DNA of 64,000 nt from Oligoflexia bacterium (GTDB taxonomy: Bacteria; Bdellovibrionota; UBA1018): contig JAMPXJ010000002.1 in assembly GCA_023701205.1 (NCBI GenBank), positions 207,105 through 271,104 on the forward strand, read 5' to 3'. The notes beneath the pieces were generated by a model that worked only from the letters and a program-made list of their open reading frames with translations, ran no database searches and was not told the origin of the DNA. The translations under genes were made by a program, and so were the position numbers. This document shows, piece by piece, positions 9,404 through 17,129 of the stretch (within the stretch, counting starts at the first letter, position 1; each line of letters starts with the position of its first letter).

Positions 9404-9808
9404 TCATGACTCCGATTGTAAGTTTTCGTCCCCTATAGCATTCGACCGCCTGAAGAACCAGTCCTGAAGCGGGCCAAAAAACCAGTTGAGCATCAGGCCT
9501 GAGCTCATGATCACGGGGACGACGAGCCAGAAGAACGCATTTCGCTCCCGCATGACCGGGGCCAAGGCAAGGAGGATCGAAAAATAGAGTACTGCCAGGA
9601 AAGCCCAGGTCCCCGCAGCGCCCCGAAGCAGGGTCGCTTTCAGCTGCGGAACTTTTTCAGCTCGGAGCGTCAAGGTGGCTCCGATCAGTCCTCCGAGATT
9701 CGAGCCCACGATGGCCCAAAGAACGTCATTCTGCTCAAGGCTGAGAACGGAGGTACCGATCCAAAGACTGAGCGCGAGACCCAAAAAGCCCGAGATCCAA
9801 GCTGACAT
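9404..9808 (-). CDS. Hypothetical small membrane protein
   Basis: 134 residues from the ATG at 9808 (MSAWISGFLGLAL). Four hydrophobic segments: an N-terminal one, one around LWAIVGSNLGGLIGATL, then WAFLAVLYFSILLAL and FFWLVVPVIMSSGLML. It ends with an acidic, soluble tail. The upstream TTG at 9832 is a less likely start. No recognisable domain. Its stop is 6 nt before the preceding gene's first possible start on the same strand. Confidence 0.65.
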   Translation of the reverse strand: MSAWISGFLGLALSLWIGTSVLSLEQNDVLWAIVGSNLGGLIGATLTLRAEKVPQLKATLLRGAAGTWAFLAVLYFSILLALAPVMRERNAFFWLVVPVIMSSGLMLNWFFGPLQDWFFRRSNAIGDENLQSES

Positions 9809-9867
9809 AGGTTTCTCTATACAGGATTTCAAGGATCAGGCAAGTTTAACGCCCCGCGCCCAAATCT

Positions 9868-10842
9868 ATGTCGCTCGTTATCGATTTCCACACCCATGTC
9901 TTCCCGGCCCGCTTCAAGCGGCTTCTCCAGGGAAAATCCGGCTCCGCTGTGGAGAATCTCCGCAAGCAGGCGCGCGGCTGGCTGCGCCCCTTCTCGCGCT
10001 CGCTCCATCATACCCAGACGGTGCTCCGGCACCTGCCCGATCCCGCGCGCCGCAAGCTCGACTCGCTCACGAGCTTCGCGCCGCTTCCGGGCCTGCTCGT
10101 GGAATCCACCGCCGAAGACCTGCGCGAGGCCATGCGGGACTCGGGAGTCGCGCGCGCCCTTGTCATCGCCCATCCGCCGTTCATTTCGAACTCCTTTATC
10201 CTCGAGACCGTCGCGGAATCTGACGGCGCTTTCATCGCCGGGGTGAACATCCCCCGCGGCACGCGCGGCCCCGGCACGGTGCTCAAGCGCCTGCACGCGG
10301 ACGGCGCGCGGGTGCTGAAGATCCACCCCGCCGCCGATGGCGAAGGGCCCTCCTCCCCGCGCTACAAGGCGCTGCTCAAGGCCGCGACCCAGCTCGGCAT
10401 GCCCGTGATCCTGCACACCGGCTGCATCCATTCGCGGATGGTCTACAAGTCGCCCGAGCTCGGCGCGGTCGAGCACTTCAAACCCTGGTTCAAAAGCTTT
10501 CCCGAGACGGTTTTCGTGCTCGCGCACATGAACTTCCACGACCCGGCCGTCGCGCTCGATCTGGCGCAGGAGTTCCGCAACCTTTACGTCGATACCTCGT
10601 GGCAGCCCGCGGAATCCATCGCCGAGGCCGTGCGCAGGATCGGGGCAGAGCGCGTGCTTTTCGGCACGGACTGGCCGCTCGTGGGCAACAACATCTCAGT
10701 CGGGCTTCGGCGCGTCCGCGAATGCATCGAATCTGGGCTATTGAAGCCCGAAGACGGCAGGCTTATCCTGGGAGGCAACGCAGAAAGGCTCCTAGGTCCC
10801 GCATGCCCCTCGAATTCGCAGCCATCTCCGCCGAGCAGTTGA
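9868..10842 (+). CDS. Amidohydrolase family protein (TIM-barrel metal-dependent hydrolase)
   Basis: 324 residues. The N-terminus has DFHTHVFP, the HxH metal motif of the amidohydrolase-2 (ACMSD-like) group. Further on are VILHTGC and VFVLAHMNF with metal-ligand histidines, and VLFGTDWPLV with the catalytic Asp. It should be a cytoplasmic hydrolase or decarboxylase acting on a small cyclic or amide substrate that I cannot name. Its last 40 nt overlap the creatininase-like gene in another frame, suggesting linked expression and perhaps consecutive reactions. Confidence 0.8.
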   Translation: MSLVIDFHTHVFPARFKRLLQGKSGSAVENLRKQARGWLRPFSRSLHHTQTVLRHLPDPARRKLDSLTSFAPLPGLLVESTAEDLREAMRDSGVARALVIAHPPFISNSFILETVAESDGAFIAGVNIPRGTRGPGTVLKRLHADGARVLKIHPAADGEGPSSPRYKALLKAATQLGMPVILHTGCIHSRMVYKSPELGAVEHFKPWFKSFPETVFVLAHMNFHDPAVALDLAQEFRNLYVDTSWQPAESIAEAVRRIGAERVLFGTDWPLVGNNISVGLRRVRECIESGLLKPEDGRLILGGNAERLLGPACPSNSQPSPPSS

Positions 10843-11702
10843 GGTCGCTCTCCCGCGCCCGGACCGTGTTTTTCTTCCCGGTGGGCCCGCTCGAGGACCA
10901 TGGGCCCCATCTTCCGCTCGGAATGGATCTCCACGAGGCGCGCCGCCTCTGCGAGCTCGCCGCCGAACGTGTGGAAAAGGAGCTCCCCGGCTGGGCCGCC
11001 GTGCTCATGCCCGCAGCACCACTGGGACTTCAGGGCAATACGACGAAGCTCGTCCTCTCCGTGCGCCCGCACGTGCTGCGCGACTGGCTCGTCGACGCCT
11101 GCGGCTCGCTGATGCGCCAGGGCTTTCTTCATTTCGCTTGCTTTTCAGGGCATCTCGGTCCCCGCCAGCTCACCGCGATCGAGGACGCAGGCAAGATCAT
11201 CCGCCGCAAGGCCGGGCTGCGGCGCTTCTCGCGCTCCGGCCAGCTCCTGCCTTCGCTCGTCTCGGCGAGCTCGGCGCTCACGACCCTGAACGACCTGCGT
11301 ACGCCCTTCTGGCCCGATCCCGAAGAGCACGGCGGCGCGCGCGACACGTCCGTGGCGCAGGCGCTGGGCCTGCTCGTCATTCCCGAGCTGCCGCCCGATC
11401 AGCCCCGGAATCCTTCCTGGCTCGGCCGCGGCCTGAATCGCTGGATGAGAAGCGCCTCGGGCTACTGGGGCAAGCCATCCCTGGCCACTCCCGAGCAAGG
11501 TGAGGTCGCCCTGAAAAGCACCCTGGAACGGGTCTTCCCCAAGCTGCGCGCCGTCTGGGAAGGCTCCAATCCCAACCATTTTTTCCGCTCGTGGTACTCG
11601 CTCCTCCCGCCCAACAAGAGCTTCGCCCGCGGCTGGATGCTGGGGCTGCTCCTTTTTCTGATGCTGGTACTCTGGGCCTATCTTCTTTTAGGGTGGCGAT
11701 AG
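10803..11702 (+). CDS. Creatininase family protein with C-terminal membrane anchor
   Basis: 299 residues from the ATG at 10803. PVGPLEDHGPHLPLGMDLHEA is the metal-binding signature of the creatininase family (Glu, His and Asp ligands). The later canonical NGHGGN segment is replaced by FSGHLGPRQ, so activity may be changed. The C-terminus is one hydrophobic helix (MLGLLLFLMLVLWAYLLL) ending in GWR, which is unusual because family members are normally soluble. The gene starts inside the end of the amidohydrolase gene. Confidence 0.75.
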   Translation: MPLEFAAISAEQLRSLSRARTVFFFPVGPLEDHGPHLPLGMDLHEARRLCELAAERVEKELPGWAAVLMPAAPLGLQGNTTKLVLSVRPHVLRDWLVDACGSLMRQGFLHFACFSGHLGPRQLTAIEDAGKIIRRKAGLRRFSRSGQLLPSLVSASSALTTLNDLRTPFWPDPEEHGGARDTSVAQALGLLVIPELPPDQPRNPSWLGRGLNRWMRSASGYWGKPSLATPEQGEVALKSTLERVFPKLRAVWEGSNPNHFFRSWYSLLPPNKSFARGWMLGLLLFLMLVLWAYLLLGWR

Positions 11703-11745
11703 CCTCAGCCTGCCGATACTGGCGGCCCGCTTGGACAGGTAGCAA

Positions 11746-11774
11746 TTGACTTCCGCCCAGAACTGACCTAGTTT
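11746..11774 (+). promoter_or_regulatory. Sigma70-type promoter of tRNA-Pro(CGG)
   Basis: TTGACT (11746-11751), exactly 17 bp, TAGTTT (11769-11774). The tRNA begins 26 nt after the -10 box. The other proline tRNA in this window has the same layout. Confidence 0.5.
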
Positions 11775-11799
11775 CCGAGGTCTCTTCCATTTTAGGTAA

Positions 11800-11877
<78 letters not shown>

Positions 11878-11897
11878 TCTAATTGGATACAGAAATA

Positions 11898-11928
11898 AAA
11901 AAGGGAACCCCTCCGGGTTCCCTTTTTT
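11898..11928 (+). terminator. Intrinsic terminator after tRNA-Pro(CGG)
   Basis: AAAAAGGGAACCC, loop CTCC, GGGTTCCCTTTTTT: a stem of 8 G/C-rich pairs extended by A-T pairs and followed by six T. Symmetrical A and T tracts would let it work in both directions. Confidence 0.85.
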
Positions 11929-11963
11929 ATTTGTGCTTCCCATTCGGTTGTCGGGTTGATTGA

Positions 11964-12160
11964 GGTTCGAACCAGCGTTGGAGCCGAAGGCGACCGCTGG
12001 TTCACAAAAAGTCCAGGAAGGACTTTTTGCACGCGCGACGAAGGAGCGTGCCCGAAGGGCGAGAGCCAGGATGGCCCGAGTGAAATCCAGTCCAGGGTTA
12101 GGCAAAGCTCCGATGCTGCTAGCGCCGCCCTGGTGCAAAACTTTTATCCAGTCACCCGGA
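11964..12160. repeat. tRNA-linked hairpin-array element
   Basis: Non-coding. Five hairpins follow each other almost without gaps: GAACCAGCG (11969-11977) with CGCTGGTTC (11995-12003); CAAAAAGTCC (12005-12014) with GGACTTTTTG (12020-12029); GCACGC (12029-12034) with GCGTGC (12046-12051); GCCC (12050-12053) with GGGC (12057-12060); GCCA (12065-12068) with TGGC (12072-12075). Loops are mostly AGGA/GAA-like. It also carries fragments matching the T-arm of the upstream tRNA: GGTTCGAA at 11965-11971, AATCCAGTC at 12084-12092 and TCCAGTCACCC at 12147-12157. It may be a small repetitive or transposable element or an RNA; see findings. Confidence 0.55.
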
Positions 12161-12241
12161 ACCGCCGCCCACGCAGCATGAACCTCGGTTTTTCGGCTCT
12201 TCGTCGATTTCGCGAAATACCCATGGTTCCGTGAAGCCACA

Positions 12242-12370
12242 TTGGCAGAAATCAGTGAAGTTAAGCTGATCGGATTAGGCTCAGGATTGTTTTGGCCGAA
12301 GATCGACTTGGATATCGAGCTGGATGCATTGGAGCATCCCCGTCAAAGAAGAAAGATACCAAGAAACCTT
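12242..12370 (+). pseudogene. Remnant resembling the C-terminus of a DUF2442 protein
   Basis: The frame from the TTG at 12242 reads ISEVKLIGLGSGLFWPKIDLDIELDALEHP. From memory, DUF2442 domains end with a similar pattern (GIHWPELDEDLSVEGLL). Only ~40 residues fit, there is no full-length gene or good start, and the following sequence loses the pattern. DUF2442 genes are often the second gene of small toxin-antitoxin-like pairs, which would fit an eroded accessory gene next to a tRNA. The family assignment is tentative. Confidence 0.35.
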
Positions 12371-12417
12371 CTCGAAAACAGACGAAGCGAGCGGCCTAGC
12401 GCCCCTAAGCGGTCAGC

Positions 12418-13596
12418 TCACCGGGGCACGCGAACGTACTTATTCACCTTCCCGTTCCATTGCCACTTCGAGTCCGTCGCATAAATTACCGAATTGTCCA
12501 CCGAAGTAATGTTGCGGATGACTTCGCCATCGTCCAACTTCAACCAGCTCTTGATCGGGTCTGTTTGATAGGCGGAACCCCGGATCGGATAACCGGTCGA
12601 AGCACGGCCGAAATCCATGTCGATATTGACCCGATTCGGCTCAGCGAAAGCCAGCCTCAGCCAGTCACCGATGCGGATCTCTTTGATGATATTATAGTAA
12701 TAACTCGAGTGGTCGGGATTTGTATTGGCCACGAAGCCTCTGTCGCGGAACCCGAGGTCGATCGGCTCCGGCAAGGAACCGATTGGAACCAGGCGCAACT
12801 CAAAATCCGGAGTCACTACGTCCCCGAAGATCGCGGAGACCTTCCCTTCAAAGAAACGCCCATCCGAGGAAACCGTCGCCATTCGCCTAAACGCCAGGCA
12901 GCTCGGGCAGCCAAAGCCCCCTTTCAAGACGCCCACCTGAAGCACGAGATTCGCGCCGTACTCCGTCCAAAGTAGCGGCATCTGCGAAACCACGGCGGCG
13001 TACTCGAAGGAGTTCGGGGTTTCGGACGAAAGATACCCATTCAGGTAGCGCGTCGGAAACGAGGTCGTATGCCCGGCCTGGATCCCTTCGCGATAGATCA
13101 GCTCATGAAGGACCAGTCCCACTTTCTGAACTTCAGGCATCAGGTCCCAAAGATCCTTGCTGATCGTATAACGCTTCACGCCCGGCATGATCTCGCCGTC
13201 CGGACGCTGGAACGCGATCGGCATGGGCTCGCAACCCGCCGGGATCACGATCGAACCCGTATCGGGAATCGCGGGAATCGAAACACCGCTATGAAACCCC
13301 GCCTCGGATTCGAAGCTCTTGAGCCAACGCCTATACTGAGCCATTCGGAGCGGCGCATGGGGCGACCAGCGGTCAAAAAGCTCGTTGAGCATGTTCTCAT
13401 ATGAGCCGAGCTCGGGCTTCAGAGAAAGCGCGCGGCCGCTCAAGCGTACCTCGTAATAGTCGAGCAGTTCGACTGCGCTGATCCGCCCGGCCGCGTCCCG
13501 GCAGACGATGCCGCTGCCGCCATTGCCCTTCGAATCACCCGCCGCCGCCCCGGCGCTGGACGCGACAAAAAGCATCATGCACGCGAAGTTCTTCAT
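12418..13596 (-). CDS. Secreted protein of the TIGR02147-associated type
   Basis: 392 residues. A signal peptide (MKNFACMMLFVASSAGAAAG) is followed by GNGGSGIVC and VELLDYYE, a motif pair found, as I recall, in many secreted paralogues of Bdellovibrio-type bacteria. Around residue 170, LVLHELIYREGI looks like a degenerate HExxH-type metalloprotease helix (H-E-L-I-Y rather than HExxH), so catalysis is doubtful. Several cysteines suggest a disulfide-bonded extracytoplasmic protein. Its ATG overlaps the stop of the regulator gene by ATGA, so both form one cassette. Exact function unknown. Confidence 0.7.
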   Translation of the reverse strand: MKNFACMMLFVASSAGAAAGDSKGNGGSGIVCRDAAGRISAVELLDYYEVRLSGRALSLKPELGSYENMLNELFDRWSPHAPLRMAQYRRWLKSFESEAGFHSGVSIPAIPDTGSIVIPAGCEPMPIAFQRPDGEIMPGVKRYTISKDLWDLMPEVQKVGLVLHELIYREGIQAGHTTSFPTRYLNGYLSSETPNSFEYAAVVSQMPLLWTEYGANLVLQVGVLKGGFGCPSCLAFRRMATVSSDGRFFEGKVSAIFGDVVTPDFELRLVPIGSLPEPIDLGFRDRGFVANTNPDHSSYYYNIIKEIRIGDWLRLAFAEPNRVNIDMDFGRASTGYPIRGSAYQTDPIKSWLKLDDGEVIRNITSVDNSVIYATDSKWQWNGKVNKYVRVPR

Positions 13597-14390
13597 GACT
13601 CGGTCTCCTTCAACTGAACCTTCGTTAACGGGAAAAGTTGTACATACAGCTGGTAAACCTCGGTGCCAGGCTCGGACTCCAGCAGCGCCGACAGATCATT
13701 CTGGCACTTGCGGATCAGCTCCTTGGCCCGCGGGAGGAGCCGGGGATGCGCGGGCATCGTGATGGAAGAGAAATCGCGGAGCTCCACGGGCACGGTCGCA
13801 AGCGCCTCGGCCGCGAGCTCGAGATCTTGCCTATGCGCCTTCTGCAGCGAGAGATCCAGGACGTCATCGGTCGTGCGAAAGCGCGAGCGGGTGCGAACCC
13901 ACTTTCCGTTCGAGCCGCGGCGAATCATCTCGAGTCGCTCCAGGCGCTCGAGTGCGGCCTCCGCCTCCCGAACCGAGATCCCCAGGCGATTCGCGATCCA
14001 CCCGGGGACGCTCTTGAAGTCCCGCGTGCGCATCAGGGAAAGAATCGCGAAGTGGTGCCACTCCGAGATGATCCGAAACTGGTCGGCCGTGAGCTGCAGC
14101 AGCGAAACATCGTCCTTGCCACCGTTCGCGTGGGCCCTTCGAGCCGGCCTGCGGCTCGGAAACGAACCCATCAGCTCCGACCGCTCCTGCGGGTCCAGAC
14201 AAAGCTTGCGGCAGAGCCGTTCGGCCAGTGGGCGTGAAACGCGTCTTTGCCCTGAAAGAACACGAGTCAGGGTGCTCGGGCTCACCTCCAGCCGACGAGA
14301 GAACGCACGGAGGGAAAACGCCGGGTTTTTGGCCCGAGCCTCTTCGTACTTCCCGTTCAGTAATTTCTGGATGGCGAGCTGCTCTTGCAT
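13593..14390 (-). CDS. TIGR02147 family regulator-like protein
   Basis: 265 residues. The N-terminus (about 20-65) is a helix-turn-helix of the lambda-repressor/XRE kind: SLRAFSRRLEVSPSTLTRVLSG followed by RVSRPLAERLCRKL. The rest is the TIGR02147-type domain, with ISEWHHFAILSLMRT, a predicted winged-helix part (GISVREAEAALERLERLEMI) and a C-terminal helical region. The family is abundant in Fibrobacter and Bdellovibrio relatives, without known function; DNA binding is inferred. It is the first gene of a two-gene unit with the secreted protein. A perfect palindrome lies 47 nt upstream of the start. Confidence 0.85.
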   Translation of the reverse strand: MQEQLAIQKLLNGKYEEARAKNPAFSLRAFSRRLEVSPSTLTRVLSGQRRVSRPLAERLCRKLCLDPQERSELMGSFPSRRPARRAHANGGKDDVSLLQLTADQFRIISEWHHFAILSLMRTRDFKSVPGWIANRLGISVREAEAALERLERLEMIRRGSNGKWVRTRSRFRTTDDVLDLSLQKAHRQDLELAAEALATVPVELRDFSSITMPAHPRLLPRAKELIRKCQNDLSALLESEPGTEVYQLYVQLFPLTKVQLKETES

Positions 14391-14707
14391 TGTGACGACA
14401 CCAGTACATCAGCGGCGCCTCGGGGGCAATACCTCTGGCAACAATGTGTTGCCCCAAGTGGCAACGGCACTCTGATTGTCAGAAGGCCCGCCGAGCCCCG
14501 GCCCAGACAGCCGGAAGCCTACGTCCACTGACGGCCAGAACTTTCTTTCCTACTCGTCGGTAGTGGGGATGGCCCGGGAAATGGGTTAGGCCATTCCTCG
14601 CCTTCATGGTAAACTCGGGACTTCAGTAGTTCAATTTCGCTTCTTCTCGAGTCTGCGGACATGGTGTCCCTATCCTCTTGAGCGGCTCCCAGCCTTTAGG
14701 AGGTTTC
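14391..14707. other. 317-bp divergent intergenic region
   Basis: Between the TIGR02147 gene (leftward) and the RRM gene (rightward). The left third holds the GGCAACA palindrome and half-sites. The right part must hold the promoter and a long 5' leader for the RNA-binding protein, ending in AGGAGGT before its ATG. I see no open frame of interest. Confidence 0.6.
14425..14465. promoter_or_regulatory. Palindromic operator candidate upstream of the TIGR02147 gene
   Basis: GGCAACA-ATG-TGTTGCC is a perfect 7-3-7 inverted repeat (14437-14453). Additional half-sites are GGCAAT (14425-14430) and GGCAAC (14460-14465). The cluster sits where a promoter for the leftward regulator/secreted-protein unit is expected, so autoregulation is a natural guess. 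Confidence 0.5.
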
Positions 14708-15007
14708 ATGGGCAAAAAACTATACGTAGGCAATCTTCCGTACTCCGCAACCGATCAGATCCTTTCCGACACGTTCTCGCAGTGCGGGACGGTCCAGTCC
14801 TCGAAAATCATCATGGACCGCGACACCGGCCGCAGCAAAGGCTTCGGCTTCGTCGAGATGTCGACCGAAGCGGAAGCTCAGGACGTCATCAGCAAGTTCA
14901 ATGGCGCCGACTATGACGGCCGCGCCATGACCGTCAATGAAGCCAAGCCGATGGTCCCCCGCGACCGCGGCAGCTTCGGCGGCGACAGCGGCGGACGCCG
15001 TTACTAA
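14708..15007 (+). CDS. RRM-type RNA-binding protein
   Basis: 99 residues with a single RNA recognition motif at residues 1-80. RNP2 is KLYVGNLPYS and RNP1 is KGFGFVEM, both with the aromatic residues that stack on RNA. A Gly/Arg-rich tail (GSFGGDSGGRRY) follows. Such single-RRM proteins are often cold-induced in cyanobacteria and proteobacteria and act on RNA structure. The ATG at 14708 is preceded by a near-perfect AGGAGGT; an upstream ATG at 14678 has none. A strong terminator follows. Confidence 0.9.
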   Translation: MGKKLYVGNLPYSATDQILSDTFSQCGTVQSSKIIMDRDTGRSKGFGFVEMSTEAEAQDVISKFNGADYDGRAMTVNEAKPMVPRDRGSFGGDSGGRRY

Positions 15008-15021
15008 GCCTTGATTCTGGA

Positions 15022-15057
15022 GGGAGGCGCTGGCCTTGGGCCGGCGCCTCCCTTTTT
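15022..15057 (+). terminator. Intrinsic terminator of the RRM gene
   Basis: GGGAGGCGC (15022-15030) pairs with GCGCCTCCC (15044-15052), followed by TTTTT. The 13-nt region between can pair further (GGCC/GGCC). Confidence 0.9.
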
Positions 15058-15094
15058 ATTTTCGTTCACCCGTTCCACCGAAAGAGGGGTCGTT

Positions 15095-15280
15095 ATGATT
15101 TCCGTAACAACACACCGCGCTCCAAAGGGGCAGTTCAAATGCTTTCATTGTCGTGCCCTGACCCGCTCCAAAGACGGTGGGTGGCACGAGCTGGTGAACC
15201 GGCAGGTTTTTCTCTGTAAGCCGTGCGAGCCCGTTCCAGCCAAAGCCGCTCCGGTGGTCGTAGATTTCGCTCGCCGCTGA
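15095..15280 (+). CDS. Small zinc-ribbon protein
   Basis: 61 residues from the ATG at 15095, preceded by GAGGGG. Two CxxC knuckles (FKCFHC and FLCKPC) separated by ~25 residues predict one structural zinc site. No other domain. Placement just after the RRM terminator and lack of recognisable homologues leave the role open; nucleic-acid or protein binding is plausible. Confidence 0.65.
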   Translation: MISVTTHRAPKGQFKCFHCRALTRSKDGGWHELVNRQVFLCKPCEPVPAKAAPVVVDFARR

Positions 15281-15363
15281 CGCGAGGGACAGAGCCCAGC
15301 CGGAAGAACCGCGGAGTTCCGGGCGCACCGGGAGGGCAACCCCCCTCGGCGCAACCACTCCGT

Positions 15364-15789
15364 TTATTTCACTTCCGTCACATTCACCGTAAAGCCTTCA
15401 GGAACGATGAGCGTGAGCTCAACTTCCCCATCCACATTCTCGTTCGAGAAAGATGAGACGAACATCGGCTTGGAGACCAGGGTCTCGGTCGTGACCGGTC
15501 GCGGGCAATACATTTCCGTCATACTGATCCCGGCATCCACGAAGTAGGCGTCGTAATATCCGTCACCAGAACCCGAAACGAGTGCGAGCGACGCGCCCAA
15601 CTGCCGCCGGTTGCAATCGTCGACTTCGATATCCCTGGAGAGGGTGATCTCGACTCCTTTGACCCGAGTGGCGGAGATGCGCTTTGTGACAAATTTGCCT
15701 CTGCCGTCAGTGACGGTCAGATCATCGGCCAGGGCAGTAGCCGCAAGAGCGAGCGCACACAGAACGAGTCCTAGATTCAACTTCTTCAT
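15364..15789 (-). CDS. Secreted hypothetical protein
   Basis: 141 residues. A clear signal peptide (MKKLNLGLVLCALALAATALA) with cleavage before DDLTVTD. The mature part is predicted to be mostly beta strand, with two cysteines (VDDCNRR and EMYCPRP) that could pair. I do not recognise a family. An AAGGAG site precedes the ATG. It is a single gene, convergent with the zinc-ribbon gene and divergent from the dihydrouridine synthase. Confidence 0.7.
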   Translation of the reverse strand: MKKLNLGLVLCALALAATALADDLTVTDGRGKFVTKRISATRVKGVEITLSRDIEVDDCNRRQLGASLALVSGSGDGYYDAYFVDAGISMTEMYCPRPVTTETLVSKPMFVSSFSNENVDGEVELTLIVPEGFTVNVTEVK

Positions 15790-15939
15790 GATTTCTCCTT
15801 TGAGCAGGGATTAGGATTCAGAGGACCTAATCATTAGTTGACCGTTCTAGTACGATATAAAATAGAGTTCCGCAAGGGGTTTTAATCAAAGTCTAAGCTA
15901 TTGAATTAGTAAGCAATTCTGTTAGGAACCCAAACACCA

Positions 15940-17022
15940 GTGCGCTCATCCCAAACCCGCCTCGATCACCATGCTCCCTTCCCCCTTCTTCTGGCCCCGA
16001 TGGTAGGCTTGACCCATTTCGTCGTCAGAAAGACGCTCCAGGAATACCTGCCGCCCGGTCGAAAAGCGCTCTGGCCCACCGAGATGCTGAATTCGCGAAG
16101 AATCCCGTATCAGCGCGCGGGGCAATCCATCGAAACCCGTTTTGATGACTTTGAAGCCGGGCTATGTCCTCAGCTTCTGGGAAACGAGGAGGGCTTCATC
16201 CGCGATTCGATCTCGAAGCTCAGGGACTGGGGAGCGCGCGCCATCGATATCAACATGGGCTGTCCCGTCAAGCGGGCGCTCCGGCACAACTATGGCGTCG
16301 CTCTCATGGGCGATCCTGATTACGCAGCGGAGATCACCGCGATTGCCGTGAAGTACGCAGGCGAGCTGCCGGTCTCCGTGAAGCTCCGCGCGGCGCCTCC
16401 TCCCGGCGAAGCCCGGAACGATGAAACGCCCGCCGACCCGGACCCTGATTTCCTGAAAAACTTCTGCCTGAAGATTCAGGCGGCCGGGGCCAGCTGGATC
16501 ACGCTTCATCCCCGCACCGCCGCTCAACGACGCAAGGGGACCGCTGACTGGTCACAGATCGCGAGCCTCAAGCAGGTGATGAGCATTCCGGTCATCGGTA
16601 ACGGCGATGTCCAGACCCTCGAAGACGTGGAACGGATGTTCGAGCAGACCGGCTGCGATCGGATCATGATCGGACGCGCCTTGCTCGCGAAACCCTGGCT
16701 CCTGAGCGAATTCGGCCGGCGGGCACCAGCTTCAGGCACCTTCGCCGCTGAAGACCCGATCGTTTCGGGCGCAAGCTACGGCAAGTTCCTGAGCCGGGTC
16801 CTCGAGCTCTCGCGCGAGCATTATCCCGAGCCGTTGGGGGTCCGCCGTTTTCGTTTTCTGGCGTATTTCGGGAGCCCCTACCTCGAATATGGGCACCATT
16901 TCTACTCGTCTTTGACCAGCACCGACACTTACGACGGGCTCAGCCGCCGCCTGCTGGATTTTTTCGGCGCCCGCTTCGAGCGTCCGCAAAAAATGGCGTC
17001 CCGCACCTCTCTGCGATATTGA
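15940..17022 (+). CDS. tRNA-dihydrouridine synthase family protein
   Basis: 360 residues from the GTG at 15940. LLLAPMVGLTHF is the N-terminal FMN-barrel motif; DINMGCPVKRALRHNYGVALMGDP carries the catalytic Cys of Dus enzymes; then VSVKLR, TLHPRTAAQ and IPVIGNGDV, all Dus barrel motifs. It reduces uridine to dihydrouridine in tRNA D-loops using FMN and NAD(P)H. The group (DusA, B or C) is not clear; spacing around the Cys favours a DusB/DusC-like member. Confidence 0.88.
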   Translation: MRSSQTRLDHHAPFPLLLAPMVGLTHFVVRKTLQEYLPPGRKALWPTEMLNSRRIPYQRAGQSIETRFDDFEAGLCPQLLGNEEGFIRDSISKLRDWGARAIDINMGCPVKRALRHNYGVALMGDPDYAAEITAIAVKYAGELPVSVKLRAAPPPGEARNDETPADPDPDFLKNFCLKIQAAGASWITLHPRTAAQRRKGTADWSQIASLKQVMSIPVIGNGDVQTLEDVERMFEQTGCDRIMIGRALLAKPWLLSEFGRRAPASGTFAAEDPIVSGASYGKFLSRVLELSREHYPEPLGVRRFRFLAYFGSPYLEYGHHFYSSLTSTDTYDGLSRRLLDFFGARFERPQKMASRTSLRY

Positions 17023-17086
17023 GCCCAGGCGCATTCGATTGGAATGATTCCACTCAAGCGAATCGCTTGCCCCTTCGATAGATTGA

Positions 17087-17105
17087 CTACACATTTTATG
17101 TGTAG
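17087..17105. promoter_or_regulatory. Perfect inverted repeat upstream of the first chemoreceptor gene
   Basis: CTACACAT-TTT-ATGTGTAG, an 8-3-8 palindrome, ends 24 nt before the mcp ATG at 17130. It could be an operator or a small 5'-leader hairpin near the ribosome-binding site (CAGAGGAG). Confidence 0.45.
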
Positions 17106-17129
17106 ATAGATCGATCAGAGGAGTCGCCC

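Larger units (their letters stand above)
11941..12417. other. 477-bp gene-free stretch
   Basis: Holds the tRNA-linked hairpin element (11964-12160), a DUF2442-like remnant (12242 onward) and, between them, nothing I can assign. Open frames here on both strands read through the tRNA-derived repeats and have no protein-like composition. Confidence 0.6.

Noticed and set aside
15838..15863. TTGACC...TATAAAAT promoter upstream of the dihydrouridine synthase
   Set aside because: Spacing between the boxes is 12-14 bp, too short for sigma70.
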